DNA from: Hyphomicrobiales bacterium
GTDB taxonomy: Bacteria; Pseudomonadota; Alphaproteobacteria; Rhizobiales; Rhizobiaceae
Assembly: GCA_900470965.1 (NCBI GenBank)
Contig: UCCS01000045.1
Span: 1 to 64,000 of the forward strand
Length of the DNA: 64,000 bases
Direction: 5' to 3'
The notes beneath the pieces are model-generated. The model ran no database searches, was not told the origin of the DNA, and was given only the letters and a program-made list of their open reading frames with translations. Positions 48,803 to 59,474 of this stretch are shown here, piece after piece. Within the stretch, counting starts at the first letter, position 1. Each line of letters starts with the position of its first letter. A program made the translations under genes and the position numbers.

Positions 48803-49645
48803 TTAACGGTCTGCTACGAAGAGCTGCTTCTGGGTGCCGAGGCCTTCAATACCGAGTTCGACGACGTCGCCGTCCTTCAGGTAACGCGGCGGCTTCATGC
48901 CCATACCGACACCCGGAGGCGTACCCGTCGAGATAACGTCGCCCGGATGCAGGGACATGAACTGGCTGAGATAGGACACGACGAAAGCCACGCCATAAAC
49001 CATGGTTTTCGTGGAACCGTTCTGCATCGTCTGGCCGTTGACCTTGAGCCACATGCCGAGGTTCTGCGGATCGGCAACTTCGTCTTTGGTGACGAGCCAG
49101 GGGCCGATCGGTCCGAAGGTGTCGCAGGATTTACCCTTGGTCCACTGGCCCGAGCGCTCGGTCTGGAAGGCGCGCTCGGAGACGTCGTCGGAAACGCAGT
49201 AACCAGCAACGTGATCCAGCGCTTCGGCCTCGCTCACATATTTCGCGGTTTTGCCGATAACCACGCCAAGTTCGACTTCCCAGTCGGTCTTTTCAGAACC
49301 GCGCGGGATCAGCACATTGTCGTTGGGACCAACGATCGCCGAAGTCGCCTTCATGAAGATAACGGGTTCGGGCGGAACGGTTGCACCGGTTTCAGCCGCA
49401 TGGTCGGAGTAGTTCAGGCCGATGCAGATAAATTTTCCGGTGCCAGCAACACAAGCACCGATGCGGCCGGGCGCCAGTTCCGGCAGGCTCTTAGGGTCAA
49501 GGGCCGCGATTTTCGCAAGACCTGCCGGCGTGATCGCCTCGCCGCCGATATCGGCCACGTGAGCGGAAAGATCACGGATCTTGCCATCGGCATCGAGCAG
49601 GGCCGGCTTTTCGCGGCCCGCTTCTCCAACGCGCATCAGCTTCAT
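48803..49645 (-). CDS. Fumarylacetoacetate hydrolase family protein
   Basis: A 280-aa FAH-fold enzyme. The metal/substrate pattern is seen: LNYSDHAAE with the family His, EPVIFMKA, the metal Glu pair in EVELGVVIG, and a Lys-containing loop followed by STGTPPGVG. Such enzymes hydrolyse or decarboxylate beta-diketo or oxaloacetate-like acids, for example in L-fucose/L-rhamnose or aromatic breakdown. The exact substrate is not clear, as no pathway genes adjoin. The ATG at 49645 follows AGGAGG; the frame is open slightly further upstream. Confidence 0.88.
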   Translation of the reverse strand: MKLMRVGEAGREKPALLDADGKIRDLSAHVADIGGEAITPAGLAKIAALDPKSLPELAPGRIGACVAGTGKFICIGLNYSDHAAETGATVPPEPVIFMKATSAIVGPNDNVLIPRGSEKTDWEVELGVVIGKTAKYVSEAEALDHVAGYCVSDDVSERAFQTERSGQWTKGKSCDTFGPIGPWLVTKDEVADPQNLGMWLKVNGQTMQNGSTKTMVYGVAFVVSYLSQFMSLHPGDVISTGTPPGVGMGMKPPRYLKDGDVVELGIEGLGTQKQLFVADR

Positions 49646-49737
49646 GAATGTCCTCCTCAATGGAAAGTAGATGCGCCACCTATGAACGAATTATTCATCG
49701 GTGTCATTATGACTTGCCACGGAAGCGGTACGCCCGC

Positions 49738-50691
49738 TTAGAAAATTTCCGCCAATGATGGACCAACCGGAACAATACGCGTGGGGTTGAGGCTCTCGAT
49801 CGAATAATAGCCGCGCTTGATGTGATCGAAGTTCACGGTCTCGGCAATGCCGGGCCAATCCAGCATCCGCCGGCAGAAGGACTTGAGGTTAACATAGTCA
49901 GAGAGACGCCGCAGATTGCATTTGAAGAGACCGTGATAGGCGACATCAAAACGCGCCAGCGTGACGAACAGACGGATATCGGCCTCCGTCGGATGGTCGG
50001 CAAAGAGGAAACTGCGTCCTTCAAGCTGCGGTTCTATCCAGTCGAGGCAAGCGAAAACCTCGGCAAAGGCCTCTTCATAGGCAACCTGCGTCGTTGCGAA
50101 TCCGGTGCGATAAACGCCATTGTTCAAGGACGAATAGATACGCTCGTTGAAGGCATCGATTTCACCCCGTCGAGCGGCCGGATAAAGATCGAGACTGCCG
50201 CGGGCAAGATCGCCAAAGCCGCTGTTCAGCATGCGCAGAATGTCGGAGGATTCATTGTTGACGATCGTTGCACGTTTCTTGTCCCATAGAACGGGGACCG
50301 TTGCTCGCCCGGTAAAATGGGGATCCGCTTTTGTGTAGATCTCGTGCATGTAGGTGACGCCGTTCAGCTCATCCGAAGTCGCGCCGGGATAATCGCCAAA
50401 ACGCCAGCCCTGCTTGCTGAGCGCCGGTTCGACGATCGAAACCGAGATGACGTCTTCGAGCCGCTTAAGCTTGCGGCCGACCAGCGTGCGAGAAGCCCAG
50501 GGGCAGATATAGGCGACGTAAAGATGATAGCGTCCGGCTTCCGCGGCAAAACCGCCCTCACCCGTCGGACCAGCGCTGCCGTCAGGTGTCACCCAGTTGC
50601 GGAAGCTCGATATCTGGCGGACGAAGCCACCCTTCTCATCCTTCGCCTGGACCGGCTGCCAGTCTTCGGTCCATTTCCCATTCACCAGCAT
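49738..50691 (-). CDS. Glutathione S-transferase, glutathionyl-hydroquinone reductase type
   Basis: A 317-aa Xi-class GST (YqjG/ECM4/PcpF type). The catalytic Cys is in YICPWASR; GRATVPVLWD and NNESSDI are the glutathione-binding stretches, and a typical all-helical C-terminal domain follows. Such enzymes reduce glutathionyl-hydroquinones formed from quinones. The start at 50691 (MLVNGKW) has CAGGGG 7 nt upstream. It is divergent from a nitroreductase gene, and both would fit quinone or electrophile detoxification. Confidence 0.9.
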   Translation of the reverse strand: MLVNGKWTEDWQPVQAKDEKGGFVRQISSFRNWVTPDGSAGPTGEGGFAAEAGRYHLYVAYICPWASRTLVGRKLKRLEDVISVSIVEPALSKQGWRFGDYPGATSDELNGVTYMHEIYTKADPHFTGRATVPVLWDKKRATIVNNESSDILRMLNSGFGDLARGSLDLYPAARRGEIDAFNERIYSSLNNGVYRTGFATTQVAYEEAFAEVFACLDWIEPQLEGRSFLFADHPTEADIRLFVTLARFDVAYHGLFKCNLRRLSDYVNLKSFCRRMLDWPGIAETVNFDHIKRGYYSIESLNPTRIVPVGPSLAEIF

Positions 50692-50825
50692 GCCGCATCC
50701 CCTGATCGATCGGATTTGACGCTGCTTTACCGGGAGTTCCTCGCGCGCGTAAGGCCAGTTTCTGGAAACAGATTGTGCACTGGCCGTGACCAAACTTTGC
50801 TTGCCAAGCAAGCGAGCACGGAAAT

Positions 50826-50839
50826 ATCACTTAAGTGAT
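50826..50839. promoter_or_regulatory. Perfect palindromic operator between GST and nitroreductase genes
   Basis: ATCACTTAAGTGAT is a perfect 14-bp palindrome 47 nt before the nitroreductase start and about 135 nt before the divergent GST start. A second repeat, GCTTGC-CAA-GCAAGC, lies at 50799-50813. Both fit binding sites for a dimeric regulator (for example HxlR, MarR or TetR type) controlling one or both genes. No regulator gene is adjacent. Confidence 0.5.
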
Positions 50840-50886
50840 CTCCCGCAATGGAATCCCCCGTCCATCGCCAACTTCCGGAAGCCAGC

Positions 50887-51483
50887 ATGACCAAAGCCAA
50901 TAGCCGCGAATCCGAATATCCAATCGATCCGATGTTTCTCGACCGTTGGTCGCCCCGCGCCTTTACCGGCGAGATCATCGAGGAAGCCCAGCTTCTGACG
51001 CTTCTCGACGCCGCACACTGGGCGCCGTCCTCCGCAAATATGCAGCCGTGGCGGTTCCTCTACGCCTTAAAAGGCTCCGAGCACTGGGAAGAATTCGTGA
51101 GCCTGCTCAACGAAGCCAACCAGGAATGGGCAAAGAACGCTTCAGCGCTGATCTTCGTGGTCTCGCGCAGCTTCAACGGCGCGCGCAGCGAGGGACGGTC
51201 AAGCTATACGCACTCTTTCGATGCCGGCACGGCCTGGGGCCATCTTGCCATGCAGGCCCGCATTTCCGGCTTCCATGCCCATGGCATGGGCGGCATCAAG
51301 CATGACGAGATCAAGGAAAAGCTTGAAGTCCCCGATGGTTACCGCGTTGAAGCCGGCATTGCCATCGGTCGCATCGCCGACAAGAGCATCCTTTCCGAGC
51401 GCAACCGGGAGCGCGAATTCCCGAGCCAGCGCAAGCCGCTCTCGGAGGTCGCCTTCAACGGCCATTTCATCGGCAACGATTGA
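50887..51483 (+). CDS. Nitroreductase family protein
   Basis: A 198-aa FMN-dependent nitroreductase. FMN-contacting residues are in DRWSPRAFTG near the N-terminus and APSSANMQPWRF; AGIAIGRIAD is the C-terminal flavin loop. The start at 50887 is chosen as GGAAG lies 5 nt upstream; the in-frame ATG at 50848 lacks a ribosome binding site and would sit almost on the palindrome. Substrate unknown; nitro compounds or quinones are likely. Confidence 0.88.
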   Translation: MTKANSRESEYPIDPMFLDRWSPRAFTGEIIEEAQLLTLLDAAHWAPSSANMQPWRFLYALKGSEHWEEFVSLLNEANQEWAKNASALIFVVSRSFNGARSEGRSSYTHSFDAGTAWGHLAMQARISGFHAHGMGGIKHDEIKEKLEVPDGYRVEAGIAIGRIADKSILSERNREREFPSQRKPLSEVAFNGHFIGND

Positions 51484-51492
51484 TCGCAAAAT

Positions 51493-51529
51493 AAAAAGCC
51501 CCGCAAGCCTGATGGCTGCGGGGCTTTTT
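51493..51529. terminator. Bidirectional terminator between the nitroreductase gene and gyrB
   Basis: Arms 51493-51509 and 51514-51529 (AAAAAGCCCCGCaAGCC and complement, one bulge) flank a TGAT loop, with A- and T-runs outside, serving both convergent genes. Confidence 0.92.
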
Positions 51530-51545
51530 CGCGACTGATTTTTGG

Positions 51546-54029
<2,484 letters not shown>

Positions 54030-54114
54030 TCACCGGCTTTTTCAATGTCGAATATAGGTTTTTTGCAGCGAGTTCCCAATGGCAAGGCCCTAAAACAAGG
54101 CATAAATCAGGGGA

Positions 54115-54492
54115 TTATGACGCTTTTCCGTCCCCTTTGCCGTCATTTTCAAGAAGCGCCGATAACCGGGCGATATCGGCGCTGTCAAGGCTGCGAATTC
54201 GCTTGGCCAGACGATTGGCAAATTCGGTATATTCGGGCGGCAGGCCCGAGGTATCGACGACCACGCGCGGATCGGAAGAGCCGGCAACGAGGAAGAGTTC
54301 TTCGGCCTCGTCCCAGATGATGTTGAAGTAGCCGGCGATGCGCTGCAGCAGATCGAAGCTTGGCACGCCGCGCTTTCCATGCTCGAGCGCCGAGAGATAG
54401 GCAGGCGAAACATTGAGCGCCGCCGCCATCTGTTTCTGCGTCACGCCCTTGCGGGCGCGCAGCTTGCGAACTGCTTCTGCAAACGGCGTCAC
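54115..54492 (-). CDS. XRE-family helix-turn-helix regulator
   Basis: A 125-aa protein whose first 60 residues form a Cro/XRE helix-turn-helix (RKGVTQKQMAAALNVSPAYLS). The C-terminal half is helical and may mediate dimerisation. The start is GTG, overlapping the upstream Smr gene stop (GTGA). It is last in the Tim44-mltA-smr-xre operon; targets are unknown. Confidence 0.88.
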   Translation of the reverse strand: MTPFAEAVRKLRARKGVTQKQMAAALNVSPAYLSALEHGKRGVPSFDLLQRIAGYFNIIWDEAEELFLVAGSSDPRVVVDTSGLPPEYTEFANRLAKRIRSLDSADIARLSALLENDGKGDGKAS

Positions 54493-55058
54493 GATGTTTC
54501 CCCGGCCCGCCGCGAGAGGCGGATATAGAGGGCGCCCGCGCCACCATGATGTTGGGCCGCTGGCTCATAGGACGAAATCAGAAAACGGAATTCCGGCTTG
54601 GAGAACCAGAGCGGCACTGCGCGCTTCAAGGCGCCTTCGCTGCCCATGGAGCTGCCCTTGCCTGTGATGACGAGGACGTGCCGCATGCCGCGTTCATGCG
54701 CACGGATCAGGAAATCGAGCAGGAAGGAATGCGCTTCGCTCTGGACCATGCCGTGAAGATCGATCCGTGCTTCCAGCGCCAGTTTTCCTTTGGCGATCTT
54801 GCGCTTGACCGGCCGCTCCAGCGGATGGTGGACGCCCGAGGGCTGTTTTACAGGCGGCTGGGCTACCGGTTGCTGCGGAAGTGGCGTGGCCGTCTTCTGC
54901 TTTTCCGCCTTTTCCTGTTCGGCTGCCGCTTCGGCCTCCGCCAGGAAGGCGTCGAGCGAAGTCAGTTCATCCGTCTTGCCTGGCATGGGCCGGGTACTGC
55001 GGGCTACCCTTCCCCAGAGGATTCTCTCGTCTGAGCTGAGCTTGCGGTCCTTCGCCAT
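54489..55058 (-). CDS. Smr/MutS2 C-terminal domain protein
   Basis: A 189-aa protein with a low-complexity Ala/Glu/Gln/Pro-rich linker (residues 40-80) and a C-terminal Smr domain (about residues 95-185). Smr signatures are DLHGM, LVITGKG and GGAGALYIRL, as in nucleic-acid nicking or RNA-cleaving small MutS-related proteins. The cellular role is not settled. The ATG shares a base with the mltA stop. Confidence 0.88.
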   Translation of the reverse strand: MAKDRKLSSDERILWGRVARSTRPMPGKTDELTSLDAFLAEAEAAAEQEKAEKQKTATPLPQQPVAQPPVKQPSGVHHPLERPVKRKIAKGKLALEARIDLHGMVQSEAHSFLLDFLIRAHERGMRHVLVITGKGSSMGSEGALKRAVPLWFSKPEFRFLISSYEPAAQHHGGAGALYIRLSRRAGETS

Positions 55059-56173
55059 CAGAGGAACCTCGCTGCAGCAGCATTTGGGATGAGAATTGCG
55101 AAATCGGCATCGTTGCGTACCGTTCCCGCCAACTCGCCTGCAGCATGGCCCGAACCGGTGAAAATGTCGCCGCGCGCGGGGCCGACAATTGCCGAACCAG
55201 TGTCCAGCGCCAGCATCAGCCGTTGAAACGGCTTACCGGAATCGAGATGCGTCAGGCTTTCGGAGCGGATGAAGAATGGAAAACCGAAAGTATGGATCAG
55301 GCGGTCGACGGCGAGCGAACGCCCCGCAAGCAGCGGCACCTTCGCGGCGGCGATCGGTCCGGCATTCGGATTGTCCACCGGTGCGTCCCGGAAGAAAATA
55401 TAGGATCGGTTATGCCAGAGGACTTCGTCGACTTGGTCCGGATGTGTGGCAAGCCATGCGCGGACCGACTGCATGGAAATTTTCGCACGGTCGATCTCGC
55501 CACGGTCGATCAATAGCTTGCCGATCGCCGAAAATGGGTGGCCGGCTTTTGCGGCGTAGGTGATGCGGCCGATCCTGCCATCCGGATAGCGCAGACGGGC
55601 AGCGCCCTGCACGTGGACGAAGAAAAGATCGACCTTCGATTTCGCCCAGGCGATCTCAAGACCACGGCCCTCAAGATAGCCCTGATCGATGTCGTGGCGA
55701 TCCGGATAGGCATCGATCAGCCCAGCACGCAAGCGTCCAAATGCGTAGGAGCCATCAAACCGCCCGGGACGATTTTGATCATCGAGATCGATAAGATCAT
55801 CCGGGCGCCGGTAGATCGGAAAACGGAAGGTCGCATCCTGTCTGTCGGAAACTTCGATTTCGGGTTCGTAGAAGGCGGTGACGAAACCACTGACGCCGTC
55901 GGTCCGGACAATCCGGAATGGCTGGCAGTGCTTTTCAAAAAAGCCACGCGCTTCCTTCGCCGAAGACGGACGAAAAGTCTCTGCTTCCTCCAGCAATGGA
56001 AGGAGATCGGCTGAACTCAGCCCCAGCGAACCGGTACGATAAGGTTTGGTTTCGGAAATATGCCGGCGACAGGTAGCCATGACTTCAAAAAGGCTGGAGG
56101 GATCATCATCCCTCCAGCCTTCCATTGCGTCGAAACTGACTGCCTGAAGGGCAAAGCCGGCGGCGTCAGTCAT
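55058..56173 (-). CDS. mltA: Membrane-bound lytic transglycosylase A homologue lacking a visible signal peptide
   Basis: A 371-aa MltA-type lytic transglycosylase that cleaves peptidoglycan glycan strands. The MltA domain covers about residues 105-270 with FVHVQGAARLRYPDG, and the 3D barrel follows with the catalytic Asp in LALDTGSAIVG and GDIFTGSG. The N-terminus (MTDAAGFALQAVSFDAMEGW) shows no signal peptide or lipobox, although this enzyme must act outside the cytoplasm. It starts 8 nt inside the upstream Tim44-domain gene; no alternative in-frame start adds a signal. Confidence 0.9.
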   Translation of the reverse strand: MTDAAGFALQAVSFDAMEGWRDDDPSSLFEVMATCRRHISETKPYRTGSLGLSSADLLPLLEEAETFRPSSAKEARGFFEKHCQPFRIVRTDGVSGFVTAFYEPEIEVSDRQDATFRFPIYRRPDDLIDLDDQNRPGRFDGSYAFGRLRAGLIDAYPDRHDIDQGYLEGRGLEIAWAKSKVDLFFVHVQGAARLRYPDGRIGRITYAAKAGHPFSAIGKLLIDRGEIDRAKISMQSVRAWLATHPDQVDEVLWHNRSYIFFRDAPVDNPNAGPIAAAKVPLLAGRSLAVDRLIHTFGFPFFIRSESLTHLDSGKPFQRLMLALDTGSAIVGPARGDIFTGSGHAAGELAGTVRNDADFAILIPNAAAARFL

Positions 56174-56870
56174 GTTCCGATTCAGTCGCGACGAGTTTCC
56201 AGTTGGGGTCGCGCGATCGCGTATCGCGAGCGAACGTCCAGAGATCGTTGACCTCCGCGACATTCTCTGCATCACCGTCGATCAGCGTGTCGTTCTTGTC
56301 GTAGGAGGCAGAGATCAGCTGACTGATGATGCGCACGGTGATCTGCGCCTCGCTGCCCTTGGTCTCGGCATGGGTGATCTCAGCCTTGTCGATGCCCACG
56401 AAAGTGGACTTCATCTTCTCGCCCTTGTTTTCGCGATCGCTGATCGCTGCGTCGAAGCCGTCATAGACTTCTCGGGAGAGGAGGTTCTTCAGCGATTTGC
56501 GGTCACCATCAGCAAAGGCCATGACGATCATCTCGTAGGCCATACGGGCGCCATTCAAGAATTCCTTCGGGTCGAAGGAGGGATCGGCTCTGTTGAGCGC
56601 GCGCAGCGATTCGTTCAGCGGCGTGCCGGCCGGTGCGAAAGCGTCGATGGCGGAAAAGCGGTCTTCCTCTTCCCCATTCACATCGCGCCGCGGCAGGGTT
56701 ACGACCTTGCCGGCATCGGCGCTGTCGTTCTGCGCGGCATCCCGTGGCGTATAGAGATCACGCGGCGGCTTCTCATTTCCCGTGCGGCGTCCGAGAACGG
56801 ATCGAAGCTGAAAGAAAATCAGCACCGCCGCCACCAAGAAAAATAATGTGATGAAGTCGTTTGAACTCAT
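56166..56870 (-). CDS. Tim44/TimA-domain membrane protein
   Basis: A 234-aa protein with an N-terminal membrane helix (FITLFFLVAAVLIFFQLRSVLG, about residues 5-26), a charged linker and a C-terminal Tim44-like domain of about 140 residues starting near FDPKEFLNGARMAYEMI. Bacterial members (TimA) are linked to envelope or secretion functions; mitochondrial Tim44 recruits Hsp70 to the import channel. The start at 56870 puts the helix at the N-terminus; an ATG at 56912 would add 14 residues. It heads the mltA-smr-xre operon and is divergent from fxsA-secB. Confidence 0.88.
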   Translation of the reverse strand: MSSNDFITLFFLVAAVLIFFQLRSVLGRRTGNEKPPRDLYTPRDAAQNDSADAGKVVTLPRRDVNGEEEDRFSAIDAFAPAGTPLNESLRALNRADPSFDPKEFLNGARMAYEMIVMAFADGDRKSLKNLLSREVYDGFDAAISDRENKGEKMKSTFVGIDKAEITHAETKGSEAQITVRIISQLISASYDKNDTLIDGDAENVAEVNDLWTFARDTRSRDPNWKLVATESEHD

Positions 56871-56996
56871 ATCCCGCCGTTCACTGTTAACATCCCTGAT
56901 TTCTACCCCCATATAGTCCGGCTATACGAATGATTCAAATCATGGCTGGTATCTTCGCCAGTGCCAAGAGGAGCCCGAGCCACTCGGGGTAAAGAG

Positions 56997-57515
56997 ATGC
57001 GTTTTTCCATGCTGCCGGTTTTCGCGCTGCTTCTGCCGCTTGCCGAGATCGCTGGCTTCGTAATTGTCGGCCGCGCAATCGGACTTGCCGCGACGCTGGC
57101 GCTTGTCGTACTGGGCTTTGTCGTCGGCTCCTTCCTCTTGCGCCGGCAGGGTATTGGCATCCTGCGCCGCATGTCCGCCGAAGGGCGCAGCGGTACCGTG
57201 CCCGGGCGGGAGCTGCTCAATCCGGCGATGACTGTCATCGCCTCGCTGCTCTTCATCATCCCGGGCTTTCTGTCGGATATACTGGCGATCCTGCTTCTTA
57301 TCCCGCAGGTTCGCAATCTGCTCTGGCGGTCGATCGCAAAGCGTTTCGTTGTCGTTGGCGCGAGCGGCGACGGTTTTTCGGCTTCCTCGCGTTCGGAATT
57401 TCGAGGCCGGCCAGGCAAGCCGGGCGATTCAAAGGTGGTCGATCTCGATGAAGAGGACTATCATCGGGAACCGAACGGCAAGTCGCCCTGGTCTGGCAAA
57501 CGGCTGGGAGACTGA
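56997..57515 (+). CDS. fxsA: FxsA family membrane protein
   Basis: A 172-aa FxsA-family inner-membrane protein. Hydrophobic segments are near residues 5-45 (LPVFALLLPLAEIAGFVIVG and the next run) and 80-105 (AMTVIASLLFIIPGFLSDILAILLLIP), with the conserved GREL...P...IPGF...D pattern. The C-terminal 55 residues are hydrophilic. In E. coli, FxsA affects phage T7 exclusion by F plasmid; the normal role is unknown. Confidence 0.9.
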   Translation: MRFSMLPVFALLLPLAEIAGFVIVGRAIGLAATLALVVLGFVVGSFLLRRQGIGILRRMSAEGRSGTVPGRELLNPAMTVIASLLFIIPGFLSDILAILLLIPQVRNLLWRSIAKRFVVVGASGDGFSASSRSEFRGRPGKPGDSKVVDLDEEDYHREPNGKSPWSGKRLGD

Positions 57516-57613
57516 TATGGCGGCGCATTAACTGCGCCGGACGCCCAGGGTTGTAAGCCTATTCCCGAAATGTTAGATGGCGGCACCATTCAATGCCCCT
57601 CGAGGAAAATCCC

Positions 57614-58096
57614 ATGGCAGACGATAACAGCAGCAACGGCGCAGCGAGCCCGACCCTTTCGATCCTTGCCCAGTACGTCAAGGATCTTTCCTTCGAAAAC
57701 CCGGGCGCACCGCGCTCGCTTCAGGCCCGCGACAAGGCACCGGCGATCAACATCAATGTGAACGTCAATGCCAATCCGCTGTCCGAAACGGATTTCGATG
57801 TCGTGCTTTCGCTGATCGCTGAAGCCAAGGAAGGCGACAAGACGGTCTTCCACACCGAGCTCGTCTATGGCGGCGTCTTCCGCGTTGCCGGCTTCCCGCA
57901 GGAGCACATGCTGCCGGTTCTCTTCATCGAGTGCCCGCGCATGCTCTTTCCGTTTGCCCGCCAGATCATTGCCGACGTCACGCGCAATGGCGGCTTCCCG
58001 CCGCTGATGATCGACCCGATCGATTTCGCACAGATGTTCGCACAGCGCGTTTCCGAAGAACAGGCCCGCTCCAAGGTTCAGGCCGTTCCGAACTAA
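57614..58096 (+). CDS. secB: Protein-export chaperone SecB
   Basis: A 160-aa SecB tetramer subunit that keeps preproteins unfolded for SecA. The hallmark stretches [13 protein letters not shown] near the N-terminus and [31 protein letters not shown] in the second half (shortened here to its ends: [22 protein letters not shown]) are clear. The ATG at 57614 has CGAGGA about 9 nt upstream. A terminator follows. Confidence 0.97.
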   Translation: MADDNSSNGAASPTLSILAQYVKDLSFENPGAPRSLQARDKAPAININVNVNANPLSETDFDVVLSLIAEAKEGDKTVFHTELVYGGVFRVAGFPQEHMLPVLFIECPRMLFPFARQIIADVTRNGGFPPLMIDPIDFAQMFAQRVSEEQARSKVQAVPN

Positions 58097-58121
58097 GCCG
58101 GTTTTACAGGCTCTCGAACTC

Positions 58122-58147
58122 AAATGCCCGGGCAAACCCGGGCATTT
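58122..58147. terminator. Bidirectional terminator between secB and dnaQ
   Basis: AAATGCCCGGG (58122-58132) pairs with CCCGGGCATTT (58137-58147) over a CAAA loop, with T-run on the plus strand; it also follows the dnaQ stop on the minus strand. Confidence 0.9.
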
Positions 58148-58153
58148 TTATTT

Positions 58154-58870
58154 TCAGTTGAGCTGATCGTATTTCGACCAGACGGCCTTTTGACCAAGCT
58201 TGGCGATGAGAGCGTCATGTGCCTCAACTTCCGCTTTGCTCAATCGCGGCGCCAACGACCGCGGCCTCTCCATGATGGCAGCGACCACGACTTCTTCCAC
58301 CTCGGCGTCGCTTTTGCTCCGGCTCGCAGATCCCGCAACGCCGAGGCCCAGTGCAGCCTGCCGGCCGCCGATCATCTCGATATAGACTTCGGCGAGAAGT
58401 TCGGAGTCGAGGAGAGCGCCGTGTTTGGTACGGTGCGAGTTGTCGATACCGTAACGGCGGCAGAGAGCATCGAGCGAGTTCGGTCCCATTGGATGCTTTC
58501 GGCGGGCAAGCGAGAGCGTGTCGACGACGCGATCCGGCAGGATCGGCGGAACGCCGAGCCTGGCAAGCTCGGCATTCACAAAGCCCATGTCGAAAGTGGC
58601 GTTGTGGGCGATCCACTTGCCGTCGCCGAAGAATTCCAGAATCTGCTCGAAGACATCGGCAAAAGGCGGCTTGTCCTTCAGGAATTCGTCGGTGATGCCG
58701 TGGACGGCGAGCGCATCGGGATGAACCTTCTGATCACCCGGATTGACGAAGAGGTGGAGCGTCCTTCCGGTCGGAAAATGATTGAAGAGTTCAATACCGC
58801 CGATTTCGATGATGCGGTCCATGCGGTTGTCGAGGCCGGTGGTTTCCGTATCGAAAATGATCTCACGCAT
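58154..58870 (-). CDS. dnaQ: DNA polymerase III epsilon subunit (proofreading exonuclease)
   Basis: A 238-aa DEDDh-type 3'-5' exonuclease of the replicase. Exo I is FDTETTGLD, Exo II HNATFDMGF, Exo III HGALLDSELLA, giving the full metal-binding set. The C-terminal tail for alpha-subunit binding is present. It overlaps the end of coaE by 8 nt. Confidence 0.96.
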   Translation of the reverse strand: MREIIFDTETTGLDNRMDRIIEIGGIELFNHFPTGRTLHLFVNPGDQKVHPDALAVHGITDEFLKDKPPFADVFEQILEFFGDGKWIAHNATFDMGFVNAELARLGVPPILPDRVVDTLSLARRKHPMGPNSLDALCRRYGIDNSHRTKHGALLDSELLAEVYIEMIGGRQAALGLGVAGSASRSKSDAEVEEVVVAAIMERPRSLAPRLSKAEVEAHDALIAKLGQKAVWSKYDQLN

Positions 58871-59474
58871 GTGGGACTTCTTCCTTCGCTATCCGCTTCT
58901 TCAAGTCGGCGACGATATCTGCCACCTGTTTTCTTGTCGTCTCGATGCTGTGGCTGCTATCTACGATGTAGTCGGCCCGACGGCGTTTTTCTGTATCTGA
59001 TATCTGGCGGGAGAGAATCATATTGAATTTTTCTTCCGTCATGTTCGGCCGCGCAAGCACCCTCTCCCGCTGAATCTGTGGATCGGCGCTGACGACGACA
59101 ATAACATCCACCCTCTGATCGGCGTCGGTTTCGAAAAGGAGGGGAATGTCGAGCAGGACCATATCTGCTCCCGCTGCCTCCTGCCGTGCTAGGAATTCAC
59201 TCTCCCGCTTGCGCACCAAGGGATGAACAATCTGTTCGAGCCGCTTGAAGCCAGCTGGATCTCGAGCGAGTTGCCGGCCAAGTTCCTGACGGTCGACGGT
59301 ACCGTTCTTCATTGTGCCGGGGAAAGCTGCATCGACCAGAGGTGCCGCCTCGCCCGCATAAAGATCGTGCACAACAGCGTCAGAATCGTTGACCGCGACA
59401 CCGGCTTCGGCAAAGAGCTTCGCCGCCGTCGACTTGCCCATTCCGATGGAGCCGGTGAGGCCGATCTTCAGCAT
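58863..59474 (-). CDS. coaE: Dephospho-CoA kinase
   Basis: A 203-aa P-loop kinase for the last step of coenzyme A synthesis. The loop is GLTGSIGMGKST at residues 5-16; LLDIPLLFET and the Arg-containing lid are present. With coaA in the same window, both the first and last CoA steps lie near the origin. It shares a base with the aroE stop. Confidence 0.96.
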   Translation of the reverse strand: MLKIGLTGSIGMGKSTAAKLFAEAGVAVNDSDAVVHDLYAGEAAPLVDAAFPGTMKNGTVDRQELGRQLARDPAGFKRLEQIVHPLVRKRESEFLARQEAAGADMVLLDIPLLFETDADQRVDVIVVVSADPQIQRERVLARPNMTEEKFNMILSRQISDTEKRRRADYIVDSSHSIETTRKQVADIVADLKKRIAKEEVPHA

